This document shows positions 1 to 8,379 of a stretch of 64,000 nucleotides of DNA, one piece after another. Each line of letters opens with the position of its first letter. Within the stretch, counting starts at the first letter, position 1. Under the pieces are notes generated by a model. The model was not told the DNA's origin. It ran no database searches and saw only the letters and a list, made by a program, of their open reading frames with translations. Origin of the DNA: JAJPXC01 sp964510535. Lineage in GTDB: Bacteria; Bacteroidota; Bacteroidia; Bacteroidales; Muribaculaceae. The position numbers and the translations under genes were made by a program. The DNA lies in NCBI GenBank assembly GCA_964510535.1, contig CAZECG010000002.1:1-64000 (forward strand), given 5' to 3'.

Positions 1-614
1 CAGGATTATTAGGAAAGAAAATCGGAATGACATCCGTTTTCAGTGCCGACGGCAAAAATGTGCCGTGCACTGTTATCGAAGTAGGTCCTTGTGTGGTTAC
101 TCAGGTAAAAACCGTTGACAACGATGGCTACGACGCTCTGCAGCTCGGTTTCCAGGAGCAGAAAGAAAAGCACCTGACCAAGCCCGAGATCGGCCATTTC
201 AAGAAAGCGGGCGTAACCCCCAAGCGTCACTTGGCCGAGTTCAAAGGGTTTGAAGGCGAGTACAAGCTCGGCGACACTATCAGCGTAGAGCTGTTCAGCG
301 AGAACGATTTCGTTGATGTTGTCGGCACCTCGAAAGGTAAAGGCTTCCAGGGCGTCGTTAAGCGTCACGGCTTCGGCGGTGTGGGCCAGACAACCCACGG
401 CCAGCACAACCGTCTCCGCGCCCCCGGTTCTGTCGGTGCCTGCTCTTATCCCGCCAAGGTGTTCAAAGGTATGCGCATGGCAGGCCAAATGGGCAACGAG
501 CGCGTGACCATCCAGAACCTCCAGGTGCTGAAGGTCATCGCTGACCACAATCTTTTGTTGATTAAGGGTTCAATCCCCGGATGTAAAGGTTCAATCGTAT
601 TAATTGAGAAATAA
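1..614 (+). CDS. rplC: 50S ribosomal protein L3 (5' partial)
   Basis: The reading frame is open from the window edge (first full codon at base 3) and begins GLLGKKIGM. Only about two codons of the usual MPGLLGKKIGM start are missing. L3 nucleates assembly of the 50S subunit near the peptidyl-transferase centre. The conserved core KVFKGMRMAGQMGNERVT is present. The segment that carries the PrmB-methylated Gln in E. coli reads GACSYPA here, so that Gln is not conserved. The stop overlaps the rplD start by one base, which suggests translational coupling. rpsJ should lie just outside the window. Confidence 0.97.
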   Translation, partial: GLLGKKIGMTSVFSADGKNVPCTVIEVGPCVVTQVKTVDNDGYDALQLGFQEQKEKHLTKPEIGHFKKAGVTPKRHLAEFKGFEGEYKLGDTISVELFSENDFVDVVGTSKGKGFQGVVKRHGFGGVGQTTHGQHNRLRAPGSVGACSYPAKVFKGMRMAGQMGNERVTIQNLQVLKVIADHNLLLIKGSIPGCKGSIVLIEK

Positions 615-1234
615 TGGAACTCGCAATATACAACATAAAAGGAGAAGACACCGGCCGTAAAGCACAGCTTAACGACGAGGTGTTTGCAATTGACGCAAAC
701 GAGCACGCCGTATATCTCGATGTGAAGCAATACTTGGCCAACCAGCGTCAGGGTACCCACAAGTCCAAAGAACGCAGCGAGGTCAGCGGCTCTACCCGCA
801 AGCTCCACAAACAGAAAGGCGGCGGCGGCTCGCGTATCGGTGACATCAATTCGCCCGTGCTCGTCGGTGGTGGACGTGTCTTCGGACCGCGCCCCCGCGA
901 CTACCGCTTCAAACTAAACAAAAAACTCAAACAACTCGCACGCAAGAGCGCTCTGACTATCAAGGCTCAAGATAATCAGATTATAATCGTCGAGGACTTC
1001 ACTCTCGACGCTCCCAAAACAAAAGATTTCGTAAATATTACTAAAAATCTTAAAGTTGAGGGCAAGCGCATCCTGCTCGTTTTAGCGGATCAAAATAAAA
1101 ACGTATATTTGTCAGCTCGAAATGTGCCTGAGACGAAAATCATGACCGCCTCAGACATTAACACTTATGCTGTGCTTAACAACAAAGCTATTATCCTCAC
1201 GGAAAGTAGCCTTGACGTTATTAACCAACTTTAA
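614..1234 (+). CDS. rplD: 50S ribosomal protein L4
   Basis: A 206-residue protein starting MELAIYNIKGEDTGRK, with the tunnel-lining loop around residues 45-95 (TRKLHKQKGGGGSRIGD, then FGPRPRDY), as in bacterial L4. It binds 23S rRNA domain I and, in E. coli, represses its own S10 operon. Its ATG overlaps the L3 stop. It is close to the usual L4 length and lies in the canonical L3-L4-L23 order, so I see no reason to doubt the call. Confidence 0.97.
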   Translation: MELAIYNIKGEDTGRKAQLNDEVFAIDANEHAVYLDVKQYLANQRQGTHKSKERSEVSGSTRKLHKQKGGGGSRIGDINSPVLVGGGRVFGPRPRDYRFKLNKKLKQLARKSALTIKAQDNQIIIVEDFTLDAPKTKDFVNITKNLKVEGKRILLVLADQNKNVYLSARNVPETKIMTASDINTYAVLNNKAIILTESSLDVINQL

Positions 1235-1254
1235 CCCCATAGGAGGATAAAACA

Positions 1255-1545
1255 ATGGATATAATGATAGAACCAATCGTAACCGAAAAGGCTACGCGGT
1301 TGACAGACAAGCTCAACCGCTACACATTCCGCGTTTCCCCCGATGCTAACAAATTCCAGATTCGTAGTTTGGTAGAGTCGCTCTACGGGGTGAAAGTGGT
1401 TGCCGTCAACACTGCGGTTGTTAGAGGTAAAAACAAGTCCCGTTACACCAAGAGCGGTCTGCTCAAAGGTAAGACATCTTCTTACAAAAAGGCAATCATC
1501 ACGGTGGCTGACGGTGAAACTATTGACTTTTATAGCAACATTTAA
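1255..1545 (+). CDS. rplW: 50S ribosomal protein L23
   Basis: A 96-residue protein starting MDIMIEPIVTEKATRL. The IxPxxTEK opening and the Lys-rich loop near residues 60-75 (RGKNKSRYTKSG) are typical of L23, which sits at the exit of the nascent-peptide tunnel and docks trigger factor and SRP. An AGGAGG-like sequence (1242-1247) lies 8 bases before the ATG, which is unusually good for this phylum and supports the start. Confidence 0.96.
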   Translation: MDIMIEPIVTEKATRLTDKLNRYTFRVSPDANKFQIRSLVESLYGVKVVAVNTAVVRGKNKSRYTKSGLLKGKTSSYKKAIITVADGETIDFYSNI

Positions 1546-1552
1546 ATAAAAA

Positions 1553-2380
1553 ATGGCAGTAAGAAAATTCAAGCCCACAACACCGGGGCAAAGACACAAG
1601 GTTATTGGTGTATTTAAAGGTACAATCACTGCTACTACACCAGAAAAATCTCTTACAGTCGGCAAAAAATCGTCCGGCGGCCGTAACTCACAGGGCCGTC
1701 TGACCGTTCGCTATATCGGCGGCGGTCACAAACGCAAATACCGCATCATCGACTTTAAGAGAAACAAAGACGGTGTTCCCGCCGTAGTGAAATCAATCGA
1801 GTATGACCCCAACCGTTCTGCTCGAATCGCACTCCTATACTACGTCGATGGAGCCAAGGCTTACATTATCGCACCCAACGGCTTAGAGGTTGGCATGACC
1901 GTAGTAAGCGGTCCCGATGTCGCTCCCGAGGTTGGTAACGCTCTCCCCTTGAGCAAAATTCCCCTCGGTACCGTCATCCACAACATCGAGTTGCGTCCCG
2001 GCCAGGGAGCCGTCATGGCTCGCTCAGCCGGCACTTTCGCGCAGTTGACTTCGCGAGAAGGTGATTACGCCATTATCAAATTACCTTCGGGAGAAACACG
2101 TAAAATCCTCGCTGCCTGCAAGGCAACCGTCGGAGTAGTCGGCAACAGCGAGCACTCCCTTGAACGCTCAGGCAAGGCCGGCCGCTCTCGCTGGCTCGGT
2201 CGCCGTCCCCGCAACCGCGGCGTAGTTATGAACCCTGTCGACCACCCGATGGGTGGTGGTGAAGGTCGCGCATCAGGTGGCCATCCCCGTTCGCGCAAGG
2301 GCTTGTACTCTAAGGGCCTCAAGACACGTGCGCCGAAGAAACACTCTTCAAAGTACATTATTGAAAGAAGGAAAAAGTAA
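1553..2380 (+). CDS. rplB: 50S ribosomal protein L2
   Basis: A 275-residue protein of normal L2 length. It carries the highly conserved C-terminal stretch (residues ~220-245) with the HPMGGGEGR motif, whose His lies beside the peptidyl-transferase centre. It is one of the most conserved proteins of the large subunit and is needed for subunit joining. It starts 7 bases after the L23 stop in the usual L23-L2-S19 order. Confidence 0.97.
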   Translation: MAVRKFKPTTPGQRHKVIGVFKGTITATTPEKSLTVGKKSSGGRNSQGRLTVRYIGGGHKRKYRIIDFKRNKDGVPAVVKSIEYDPNRSARIALLYYVDGAKAYIIAPNGLEVGMTVVSGPDVAPEVGNALPLSKIPLGTVIHNIELRPGQGAVMARSAGTFAQLTSREGDYAIIKLPSGETRKILAACKATVGVVGNSEHSLERSGKAGRSRWLGRRPRNRGVVMNPVDHPMGGGEGRASGGHPRSRKGLYSKGLKTRAPKKHSSKYIIERRKK

Positions 2381-2399
2381 TCTGATTAATTAAGCAACT

Positions 2400-2669
2400 A
2401 TGAGTCGTTCATTAAAAAAAGGCCCATTTATCAGCGTGAAGCTCGAAAAGAAAGTCTCGGCGATGGATGAGAGCGGCAAGAAATCGGTTATCAAGACATG
2501 GAGCCGAGCTTCGATGATTGCTCCCGAGTTCGTCGGACACACTTTCGCAGTCCACAACGGTAATAAGTTCATCCCTGTCTATGTAACCGAGAACATGGTA
2601 GGTCACAAACTTGGTGAGTTCGCTCCCACCCGCACCTTCCGTGGTCACGCCGGTAACAAGAAGAAATAA
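2400..2669 (+). CDS. rpsS: 30S ribosomal protein S19
   Basis: An 89-residue protein beginning MSRSLKKGPF and containing the family block around residues 48-75 (GHTFAVHNGNKFIPVYV, then MVGHKLGEF). S19 is in the head of the 30S subunit, forms a complex with S13 and contacts the A-site tRNA region. It ends with the basic tail GHAGNKKK. A 52-base spacer to rplV follows, longer than most in this operon, with no obvious strong structure. Confidence 0.96.
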   Translation: MSRSLKKGPFISVKLEKKVSAMDESGKKSVIKTWSRASMIAPEFVGHTFAVHNGNKFIPVYVTENMVGHKLGEFAPTRTFRGHAGNKKK

Positions 2670-2721
2670 TTTGGGCCCAGGTTATAAATAATTTTTGAAA
2701 AAAAGAAAAGATTAAAATACA

Positions 2722-3135
2722 ATGGGTGTAAGAAAAAGACAATCAGCCGAATTGATTAAGGAAGCCCGCAAAAGCCAGGCGTTCGCCAAGCTGAAAAACG
2801 TGCCCTCGTCGCCCCGCAAGATGCGACTCGTCGCAGACTTGGTCCGCGGCCAGGAGGCGTTCCGCGCGCTGGGTATCCTGAAATTCTCCAATAAAGAGGC
2901 AGCAGCCAAAGTAGAGAAACTTCTCCGCTCGGCTATCGCCAACTGGGAAGCCAAAAACGAAAAGAAAGCCGAGAGCGGCGAATTGTACATCAGCACAATC
3001 CACGTTGATTGCGCTCCGATGCTCAAACGCCTCCGTCCGGCTCCTCAGGGTCGCGGCTACCGGATTCGTAAACGTGCCAACCACGTTACATTGTTTGTAG
3101 ATACGATTGACAATAAAGTAAAAAAAGAGGCATAA
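2722..3135 (+). CDS. rplV: 50S ribosomal protein L22
   Basis: A 137-residue protein with the L22 signature SSPRKMRLVADLVRGQ near residues 29-44 and the tunnel beta-hairpin near residues 90-120 (CAPMLKRLRPAPQGRGYRI), the region where macrolide-resistance changes occur in other bacteria. It is slightly longer than E. coli L22 (110 residues) because of N- and C-terminal extensions, which is normal for Bacteroidota. It lies 3 bases upstream of rpsC. Confidence 0.96.
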   Translation: MGVRKRQSAELIKEARKSQAFAKLKNVPSSPRKMRLVADLVRGQEAFRALGILKFSNKEAAAKVEKLLRSAIANWEAKNEKKAESGELYISTIHVDCAPMLKRLRPAPQGRGYRIRKRANHVTLFVDTIDNKVKKEA

Positions 3136-3138
3136 GAA

Positions 3139-3873
3139 ATGGGACAGAAAGTAAATCCAATCAGCAATCGCTTGGGTGTCATCAGAGGTTGGGACTCTAA
3201 CTGGTATGGTGGCAGCAATTACGGAGATACCCTGCTCGAAGACTCGAAACTTCGCAAGTATCTTAATGTCCGCTTAGCCAAATCAAGCGTTTCTCGCATC
3301 GTGATTGAGCGCACACTCAAGCTCATCACAATCACTGTGTGCACCTCGCGCCCGGGCCTTATAATCGGCAAAGGCGGCTCTGAGGTCGACAAACTCAAAG
3401 AAGAGCTCAAGAAAATCACCGACAAAGATGTTCAAATCAACATCTTCGAGGTGAAACGCCCCGAGCTCGACGCGCAAATCGTAGCAAGCACCGTCGCACG
3501 CCAAATCGAAGGCAAAATCGCCTACCGTCGTGCCGTCAAGATGGCTATCGCATCGACCATGCGCAGTGGAGCCGAGGGTATCAAAGTGCAGGTTTCAGGC
3601 CGTCTCAACGGTGCGGAAATGGCACGTTCAGAGATGTTCAAGGAAGGCCGTACGCCCCTCCACACTCTCCGCGCCGACATCGACTACGCCTTGGTTGAAG
3701 CACACACTAAAGTGGGTGTTATCGGCGTGAAGGTTTGGATCTGCCGCGGTGAAGTTTACGGCAAGCGCGACCTTGCGCCCTCTTTCACCTCAAACGCTAA
3801 AGAGGGTCGCGGAGCATCAAACAACGGCGCACCCCGCCGTGGCGGTTTCCGCAAACCAAAAAACAACCGTTAA
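3139..3873 (+). CDS. rpsC: 30S ribosomal protein S3
   Basis: A 244-residue protein starting MGQKVNPISNRLG. It contains the KH domain with RPGLIIGKGGSEVDKL (residues ~72-87) and the C-terminal S3 domain with GRLNGAEMARSEM. S3 forms part of the mRNA entry pore and the ribosomal helicase. The tail is rich in Gly, Asn, Arg and Pro and probably disordered. It follows rplV by 3 bases. Confidence 0.97.
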   Translation: MGQKVNPISNRLGVIRGWDSNWYGGSNYGDTLLEDSKLRKYLNVRLAKSSVSRIVIERTLKLITITVCTSRPGLIIGKGGSEVDKLKEELKKITDKDVQINIFEVKRPELDAQIVASTVARQIEGKIAYRRAVKMAIASTMRSGAEGIKVQVSGRLNGAEMARSEMFKEGRTPLHTLRADIDYALVEAHTKVGVIGVKVWICRGEVYGKRDLAPSFTSNAKEGRGASNNGAPRRGGFRKPKNNR

Positions 3874-3899
3874 ACCATTTCAATTGAATCTCAACAACA

Positions 3900-4331
3900 A
3901 TGTTACAACCAAAGAAAACTAAATTTCGCAGAGCACAGAAAGGCCGCATGAAGGGCATCGCCCAGCGCGGTAATCAGCTTGCTTTCGGATCGTTTGGTAT
4001 AAAGACTTTGGAGTCAAAATGGATCACGGGTCGCCAAATCGAGGCTGCCCGTGTAGCCGTGACTCGCTATATGCAGCGTCAGGGTCAAATCTGGATCCGC
4101 ATATTCCCCGACAAACCCATCACCAAGAAACCTGCCGAAGTCCGCATGGGTAAAGGTAAAGGTTCTCCCGAAGGGTTCGTTGCGCCCGTAACTCCGGGCC
4201 GTATGCTCATCGAGGTTGAAGGCGTCAGCTACGAAATCGCAAAGGAAGCTTTGCGTCTCGCAGCCCAGAAACTCCCAGTGATTACCAAGTTTGTCGTGCG
4301 TCGCGACTATGACCCAACCCAAAACGTGTAA
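3900..4331 (+). CDS. rplP: 50S ribosomal protein L16
   Basis: A 143-residue protein starting MLQPKKTKFRRAQKGRMKG, with the IRIFPDKPITKKPAEVRMG block around residues 62-80. This is where the Arg hydroxylated by YcfD in E. coli lies. L16 organises the tRNA A and P sites on the 50S. Length and position (S3-L16-L29) are canonical. Confidence 0.97.
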   Translation: MLQPKKTKFRRAQKGRMKGIAQRGNQLAFGSFGIKTLESKWITGRQIEAARVAVTRYMQRQGQIWIRIFPDKPITKKPAEVRMGKGKGSPEGFVAPVTPGRMLIEVEGVSYEIAKEALRLAAQKLPVITKFVVRRDYDPTQNV

Positions 4332-4337
4332 TAAGCC

Positions 4338-4535
4338 ATGACAAAAGAAGAAATCAAGCAGCTTAGCACCAAGGATCTCCAGGACAAGTTGGCCGAAATG
4401 GTCAAAGACTATGCGCAGCTCAAGGCCACTCACTCCGTGTCTCCCCTGGACAACCCCTCGCAAATCACAAAGGATCGCAAAATGATCGCACGCGTCAAAA
4501 CCGAGTTGCGCTGGCGCGAGATTAACAACAAATAA
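4338..4535 (+). CDS. rpmC: 50S ribosomal protein L29
   Basis: A 65-residue, all-helical protein with the L29 signature: KDLQDKLAEMVKDYAQLK, then the IARVKTELRWRE helix at the C-terminus. L29 lies beside L23 at the tunnel exit. The gene starts 6 bases after the L16 stop and is followed by rpsQ after 9 bases. Confidence 0.95.
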   Translation: MTKEEIKQLSTKDLQDKLAEMVKDYAQLKATHSVSPLDNPSQITKDRKMIARVKTELRWREINNK

Positions 4536-4544
4536 TCCCAAGCA

Positions 4545-4805
4545 ATGGAAGAAAAGAGAAATTTAAGAAAAGAACGTATTGGGGTTGTATCGAGCAACAA
4601 GGGTGACAAAACCATCACCGTCACTATCAAGTGGAAGGAGAAACACCCTATCTACGGTAAGTTCGTCAACAAGACCAAGAAATACCACGCTCACGACGAG
4701 AAAAACGAGTGCGGCGTCGGCGATACCGTCAAGCTGATGGAAACCCGTCCCTTGAGCAAAACCAAGAGATGGAGATTAGTAGAAATCATCGAAAAAGCGA
4801 AGTAA
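4545..4805 (+). CDS. rpsQ: 30S ribosomal protein S17
   Basis: An 86-residue OB-fold protein starting MEEKRNLRKERIGVVSSNKGDKTITV. It has the S17 signature GDTVKLMETRPLSKTKRWRL at residues 59-78. It is a primary 16S rRNA binder. The KTKKYHAHDEKNECGVGD loop in front of the signature is typical of the family. Confidence 0.96.
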   Translation: MEEKRNLRKERIGVVSSNKGDKTITVTIKWKEKHPIYGKFVNKTKKYHAHDEKNECGVGDTVKLMETRPLSKTKRWRLVEIIEKAK

Positions 4806-4808
4806 ACT

Positions 4809-5174
4809 ATGATACAGACTGAATCACGATTAAATGTAGCCGATAACAGCGGGGCCAAGGAAGTCCTGTGTATCCATGTTCTGGGCGGTACAGGTCGTCG
4901 TTATGCATCGGTTGGCGACATCATCGTTGTAACGGTGAAAGATGCCATCCCTTCATCTGACGTCAAAAAAGGTACTGTATCTAAAGCTGTCGTAGTCCGC
5001 ACCAAAAAGGAAATCAGACGCGCCGACGGCTCTTACATCCGCTTCGACGACAACGCCTGCGTGCTTCTAAACAACGCCGGCGAGCTTCGCGGCACACGTA
5101 TCTTCGGCCCGGTAGCGCGTGAACTCCGTGCGACTAACATGAAGATTGTTTCTCTCGCACCCGAAGTCCTTTAA
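4809..5174 (+). CDS. rplN: 50S ribosomal protein L14
   Basis: A 121-residue protein beginning MIQTESRLNVADNSGAKE, the invariant L14 N-terminus, and ending with the block FGPVARELR and then KIVSLAPEVL. L14 forms intersubunit bridges with 16S rRNA and is the binding site of the silencing factor RsfS. It starts the spc part of the operon, 3 bases after rpsQ. Confidence 0.97.
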   Translation: MIQTESRLNVADNSGAKEVLCIHVLGGTGRRYASVGDIIVVTVKDAIPSSDVKKGTVSKAVVVRTKKEIRRADGSYIRFDDNACVLLNNAGELRGTRIFGPVARELRATNMKIVSLAPEVL

Positions 5175-5202
5175 CACCCCCTAACAGCAAACAATTTCAG
5201 AA

Positions 5203-5523
5203 ATGAGCAAATTGCATATCAAAAAAGGCGATACGGTCTACGTCAACTCCGGCGACGACCGCGGCAAAGAGGGTAGAGTGCTGTCGGTGATTCCCGCAAA
5301 GCAGCGCGCTATCGTCGAGGGCGTGAACATGGTCTCTAAGAGCACCAAGCCCACCGCAAAGCATCCCCAGGGTGGCATAATCAAAATGGAAGCCCCCATC
5401 CATGTGTCTAACCTCAACCTCATTGACCCCAAGTCTGGCAAGCCCACCCGTGTAGGCCATCGCATAGACGATAACGGCAAAAAGGTACGCTATTCCAAAA
5501 AATCAGGAGAGGAGATTAAGTAA
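5203..5523 (+). CDS. rplX: 50S ribosomal protein L24
   Basis: A 106-residue protein with an N-terminal KOW motif (residues ~5-33, KKGDTVYVNSGDDRGKEGRV) and the second block HVSNLNLIDPKSGKPTRVG. L24 is an assembly initiator for the 50S. The last base of its stop codon is the first base of the rplE start, so the two genes are probably translationally coupled. Confidence 0.96.
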   Translation: MSKLHIKKGDTVYVNSGDDRGKEGRVLSVIPAKQRAIVEGVNMVSKSTKPTAKHPQGGIIKMEAPIHVSNLNLIDPKSGKPTRVGHRIDDNGKKVRYSKKSGEEIK

Positions 5524-6074
5524 TGAGCACCCAAACACTGAAAAAAGACTACAAGGAGCGCATTGTCCCCGCTCTCATGAAGGAATTCAACTACACCACT
5601 GTGATGCAGGTACCCCGGTTGAAGAAAATCGTCATCAACCAGGGTCTCGGCGAGGCAACCCAAGATAAGAAAATTATCGAGACCGCCCTCAACGAACTCA
5701 CTGCCATCACCGGCCAAAAAGCCGTGGCAACCCTCTCAAAGAAGGACATCTCTAACTTCAAAGTGCGTAAAAAGATGCCCATCGGTGTGATGGTCACACT
5801 GCGCAAAGAAAAGATGTATGAGTTCATGGAGCGTCTGGTGCGCGTGGCTCTGCCCCGTATCCGCGACTTCAAAGGTATCGAAGGAAAACTCGACGGCCGC
5901 GGTAACTACACCCTCGGCATCACCGAGCAGATAATCTTCCCCGAAATCAACATCGACAACATCTCCAAGCTGATGGGTATGAACATCACTTTCGTCACAT
6001 CGGCCAACACCGATGAAGAAGGTTTCGCTCTGCTCAAACAGTTCGGTCTTCCCTTTAAAAACGCTAAAAACTAA
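5523..6074 (+). CDS. rplE: 50S ribosomal protein L5
   Basis: A 183-residue protein with the L5 signature near residues 62-80 (ITGQKAVATLSKKDISNFK) and the P-site loop region. L5 binds 5S rRNA together with L18 and contacts the P-site tRNA. It overlaps the L24 stop by one base. In E. coli the S8 repressor site of the spc operon is at the start of this gene. I do not see an equivalent structure here; the structured spacer before rpsH may serve instead. Confidence 0.97.
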   Translation: MSTQTLKKDYKERIVPALMKEFNYTTVMQVPRLKKIVINQGLGEATQDKKIIETALNELTAITGQKAVATLSKKDISNFKVRKKMPIGVMVTLRKEKMYEFMERLVRVALPRIRDFKGIEGKLDGRGNYTLGITEQIIFPEINIDNISKLMGMNITFVTSANTDEEGFALLKQFGLPFKNAKN

Positions 6075-6083
6075 ACGACTCAC

Positions 6084-6395
6084 ATGGCAAAAGAATCAAT
6101 GAAAGCCCGCGAGGTTAAGCGCGCCCGTCTTGCGGCGAAGTACGCTCAAAAGCGTGCCGAGCTCAAGAAGATTGTAAATTCAGGCGTCGATGAGGAGAAG
6201 CGTGCCGAAGCCTACGAGGCAGCTCAGCAGCTCCAGTTGCTCCCCAAAAACAGCAATCCAATCCGCGTGCACAATCGTTGCAAAATCACCGGTCGTCCCA
6301 AAGGCTATATGCGCCAATTCGGAATCTCACGTATCCAATTCCGCGAAATGGCTTCGGCAGGACTTATCCCCGGTGTTAAGAAAGCGAGCTGGTAA
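6084..6395 (+). CDS. rpsN: 30S ribosomal protein S14 (zinc-free form)
   Basis: A 103-residue protein ending in the S14 block NRCKITGRPKGYMRQFGISR and REMASAGLIPGVKKASW. It is the long form, without the paired CxxC motifs of the 61-residue zinc-binding S14; only one Cys is visible. S14 finishes the head of the 30S subunit. It precedes the unusually long and structured S14-S8 spacer. Confidence 0.96.
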   Translation: MAKESMKAREVKRARLAAKYAQKRAELKKIVNSGVDEEKRAEAYEAAQQLQLLPKNSNPIRVHNRCKITGRPKGYMRQFGISRIQFREMASAGLIPGVKKASW

Positions 6396-6400
6396 CTATC

Positions 6401-6484
6401 ATATTCTCTCCGCCAGCAGCTTCGCGCCCGCCCGGGCGAGACGAGACAACGAGAGAATATTAAATATTGTTGGGATAGGCCCAA
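6401..6484 (+). promoter_or_regulatory. Structured S14-S8 spacer, candidate r-protein control element
   Basis: The 110-base spacer before rpsH contains a perfect 10-bp inverted repeat, ATATTCTCTC (6401-6410) with GAGAGAATAT (6451-6460). It encloses a GC-rich inner hairpin, CGCCC/GGGCG (about 6425-6438). A second short hairpin, TTGGG/CCCAA (6470-6484), lies just before the rpsH start at 6506. Spacers elsewhere in this operon are mostly 3-37 bases. A folded leader just upstream of rpsH fits control by S8, which represses the spc operon in E. coli, but that role is inferred. Confidence 0.5.
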
Positions 6485-6505
6485 TCAATTTAAAACAACA
6501 ACAAA

Positions 6506-6904
6506 ATGACTGATCCAATAGCAGATTATTTGACGAGATTGAGGAACGCAATCAAGGCTCAGCACCGCGTAGTCGAGATTCCGGCCTCAAACTTGAAAAA
6601 AGAAATCACTAAGATTCTTTTTGAACAAGGCTATATACTTAATTACAAGTTTATAGAGGGTGAAACCCCCGCCGGCACTATCAAGATCGCCTTAAAGTAC
6701 GACCCGGTTGACAAAGTCAACGCCATTAAGGCCCTCAAGCGCGTATCGCGCCCGGGTCTGCGTCAGTACACAGGCTACAAAGATATGCCCCGAGTGTTAA
6801 ATGGTTTAGGTATCGCAATCCTGTCAACCTCCAAAGGCGTAATGACCAACAAAAAGGCAGCCGAGGAGAAAGTGGGCGGCGAAGTCCTTTGTTATGTTTA
6901 CTAA
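6506..6904 (+). CDS. rpsH: 30S ribosomal protein S8
   Basis: A 132-residue protein starting MTDPIADYLTRLRNAIKA and ending with the S8 signature GLGIAILSTSKGVMTNKKA and then GGEVLCYVY. S8 binds helix 21 of 16S rRNA early in assembly and, in E. coli, represses the spc operon. It lies directly downstream of the structured spacer. Confidence 0.97.
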   Translation: MTDPIADYLTRLRNAIKAQHRVVEIPASNLKKEITKILFEQGYILNYKFIEGETPAGTIKIALKYDPVDKVNAIKALKRVSRPGLRQYTGYKDMPRVLNGLGIAILSTSKGVMTNKKAAEEKVGGEVLCYVY

Positions 6905-6925
6905 TCTTATAGGAGGTAAATCATC

Positions 6926-7480
6926 ATGTCAAGAATAGGTAAAGCTCCCATTGAGATCCCTGCCGGCGTAACTGTGAAAGCCGACAATAACATCGTGACT
7001 GTAAAAGGCCCCAAAGGCGAACTCAAACAAGCCATCAACCCCGATATCGAAGTCAAAGTTGAAGACGGCCATGTAATCGTGACCCGTCCGAGCGATGACA
7101 AGGAACACCGTTCACTCCACGGTCTCTATCGCGCCCTCATCCACAATATGGTTGTCGGCGTTTCCACGGGCTATCGCAAAGAATTGGAATTAGTGGGTGT
7201 GGGTTACCGTGCAGCCGCTACCGGCCAAGTGCTTGAGCTGTCTCTCGGTTACTCTCACGCTATATATATCAAACTTCCCGCCGAAATCAAGGTTGAGGCT
7301 AAATCAGAACGTAACAAAAACCCGTTGATTATTCTCGAAAGCGGCGACAAGCAACTCCTCGGACAGGTGTGCGCTAAAATCCGCTCGCTCCGCAAGCCCG
7401 AGCCTTACAAGGGCAAAGGTATCAAGTTTGTCGGCGAAATCATTCGTCGTAAATCAGGTAAATCGGCTGGTGCTAAATAA
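6926..7480 (+). CDS. rplF: 50S ribosomal protein L6
   Basis: A 184-residue protein starting MSRIGKAPIEIPAGV, with two repeated L6 domains. The C-terminal signature PEPYKGKGIKFVGE lies at residues ~157-170. L6 sits at the base of the L7/L12 stalk near the factor-binding site. An AGGAGG (6911-6916) lies 9 bases before the ATG, supporting the start. Confidence 0.97.
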   Translation: MSRIGKAPIEIPAGVTVKADNNIVTVKGPKGELKQAINPDIEVKVEDGHVIVTRPSDDKEHRSLHGLYRALIHNMVVGVSTGYRKELELVGVGYRAAATGQVLELSLGYSHAIYIKLPAEIKVEAKSERNKNPLIILESGDKQLLGQVCAKIRSLRKPEPYKGKGIKFVGEIIRRKSGKSAGAK

Positions 7481-7497
7481 GTAAAATAGACTCAATC

Positions 7498-7839
7498 ATG
7501 TTTTCAAAGCAACAAAGAAGAAATAAAATCAAGGCTCGCATCCGCGGTAAAATCTCTGGCACTGCTCAGCGCCCGCGTATGACGGTCTTCCGCTCTAACA
7601 AGCAGATTTATGTGCAGCTCGTTGACGACCTCAAAGGCGCGACTCTGGCTGCCGCATCGTCAAAAGGTATCGCCGAGGGAACCAAATCGGAAATCGCCGC
7701 TAAAGTAGGTGAGGCTATCGCAGCCAAAGCTATCGCAGCCGGTGTTACCGAAGTGGTCTTCGACCGCAACGGTTACCTCTTCCACGGCAGAGTTAAATCA
7801 TTGGCTGACGCCGCTCGCAAAGGCGGACTTAAATTTTAA
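7498..7839 (+). CDS. rplR: 50S ribosomal protein L18
   Basis: A 113-residue protein with a basic N-terminus (KQQRRNKIKARIRGKISG), an RPRMTVFRSNKQIYVQLVDD block and the C-terminal FDRNGYLFHGRVKSLADAAR. L18 binds 5S rRNA and helps place it in the central protuberance. Position L6-L18-S5 is canonical. Confidence 0.97.
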   Translation: MFSKQQRRNKIKARIRGKISGTAQRPRMTVFRSNKQIYVQLVDDLKGATLAAASSKGIAEGTKSEIAAKVGEAIAAKAIAAGVTEVVFDRNGYLFHGRVKSLADAARKGGLKF

Positions 7840-7845
7840 ACGATT

Positions 7846-8364
7846 ATGGCAAAAAGAAATAACAAAGTAAAATCAACAACCGACTTAGAGTTGAAAGACC
7901 GTCTCGTGGCCATCAACCGCGTGACAAAAGTTACCAAGGGCGGTCGCACATTCACTTTCGCCGCTATCGTTGTCGTTGGTAATGAAAACGGCATCGTCGG
8001 TTGGGGCCTCGGTAAAGCCAATGAGGTTACCGCCGCTATTGCCAAAGGCGTTGAAGCCGCAAAGAAAAACCTTATCAAAGTCCCCGTCCACAAGGGAACG
8101 ATTCCTCACGAACAGCTCGCTAAGTTCGGCGGTTCGCGTGTACTCCTCAAGCCCGCAAGCCACGGTACCGGTGTGAAAGCCGGTGGTGCTATGCGCGCCG
8201 TTCTTGAGAGTGTCGGAATCACCGACGTCCTCGCAAAGTCAAAGGGTTCGTCAAACCCCCACAACCTTGTGAAGGCTACTATCGCCGCCCTCGACGAGAT
8301 GAGAAGCCCGGCAACCATCGCTCAAAACCGCGGTGTGGCCGTCGAAAAAGTGTTTAAAGGTTAA
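7846..8364 (+). CDS. rpsE: 30S ribosomal protein S5
   Basis: A 172-residue protein with the double-stranded RNA-binding-like N-terminal domain, including VVGNENGIVGWGLGKANEV near residues 43-61, and the C-terminal S5 domain (SKGSSNPHNLVKAT). S5 works with S4 and S12 in decoding accuracy and lines the mRNA entry site. It starts 6 bases after rplR. Confidence 0.97.
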   Translation: MAKRNNKVKSTTDLELKDRLVAINRVTKVTKGGRTFTFAAIVVVGNENGIVGWGLGKANEVTAAIAKGVEAAKKNLIKVPVHKGTIPHEQLAKFGGSRVLLKPASHGTGVKAGGAMRAVLESVGITDVLAKSKGSSNPHNLVKATIAALDEMRSPATIAQNRGVAVEKVFKG

Positions 8365-8379
8365 TCCCGCTTATTCAAA

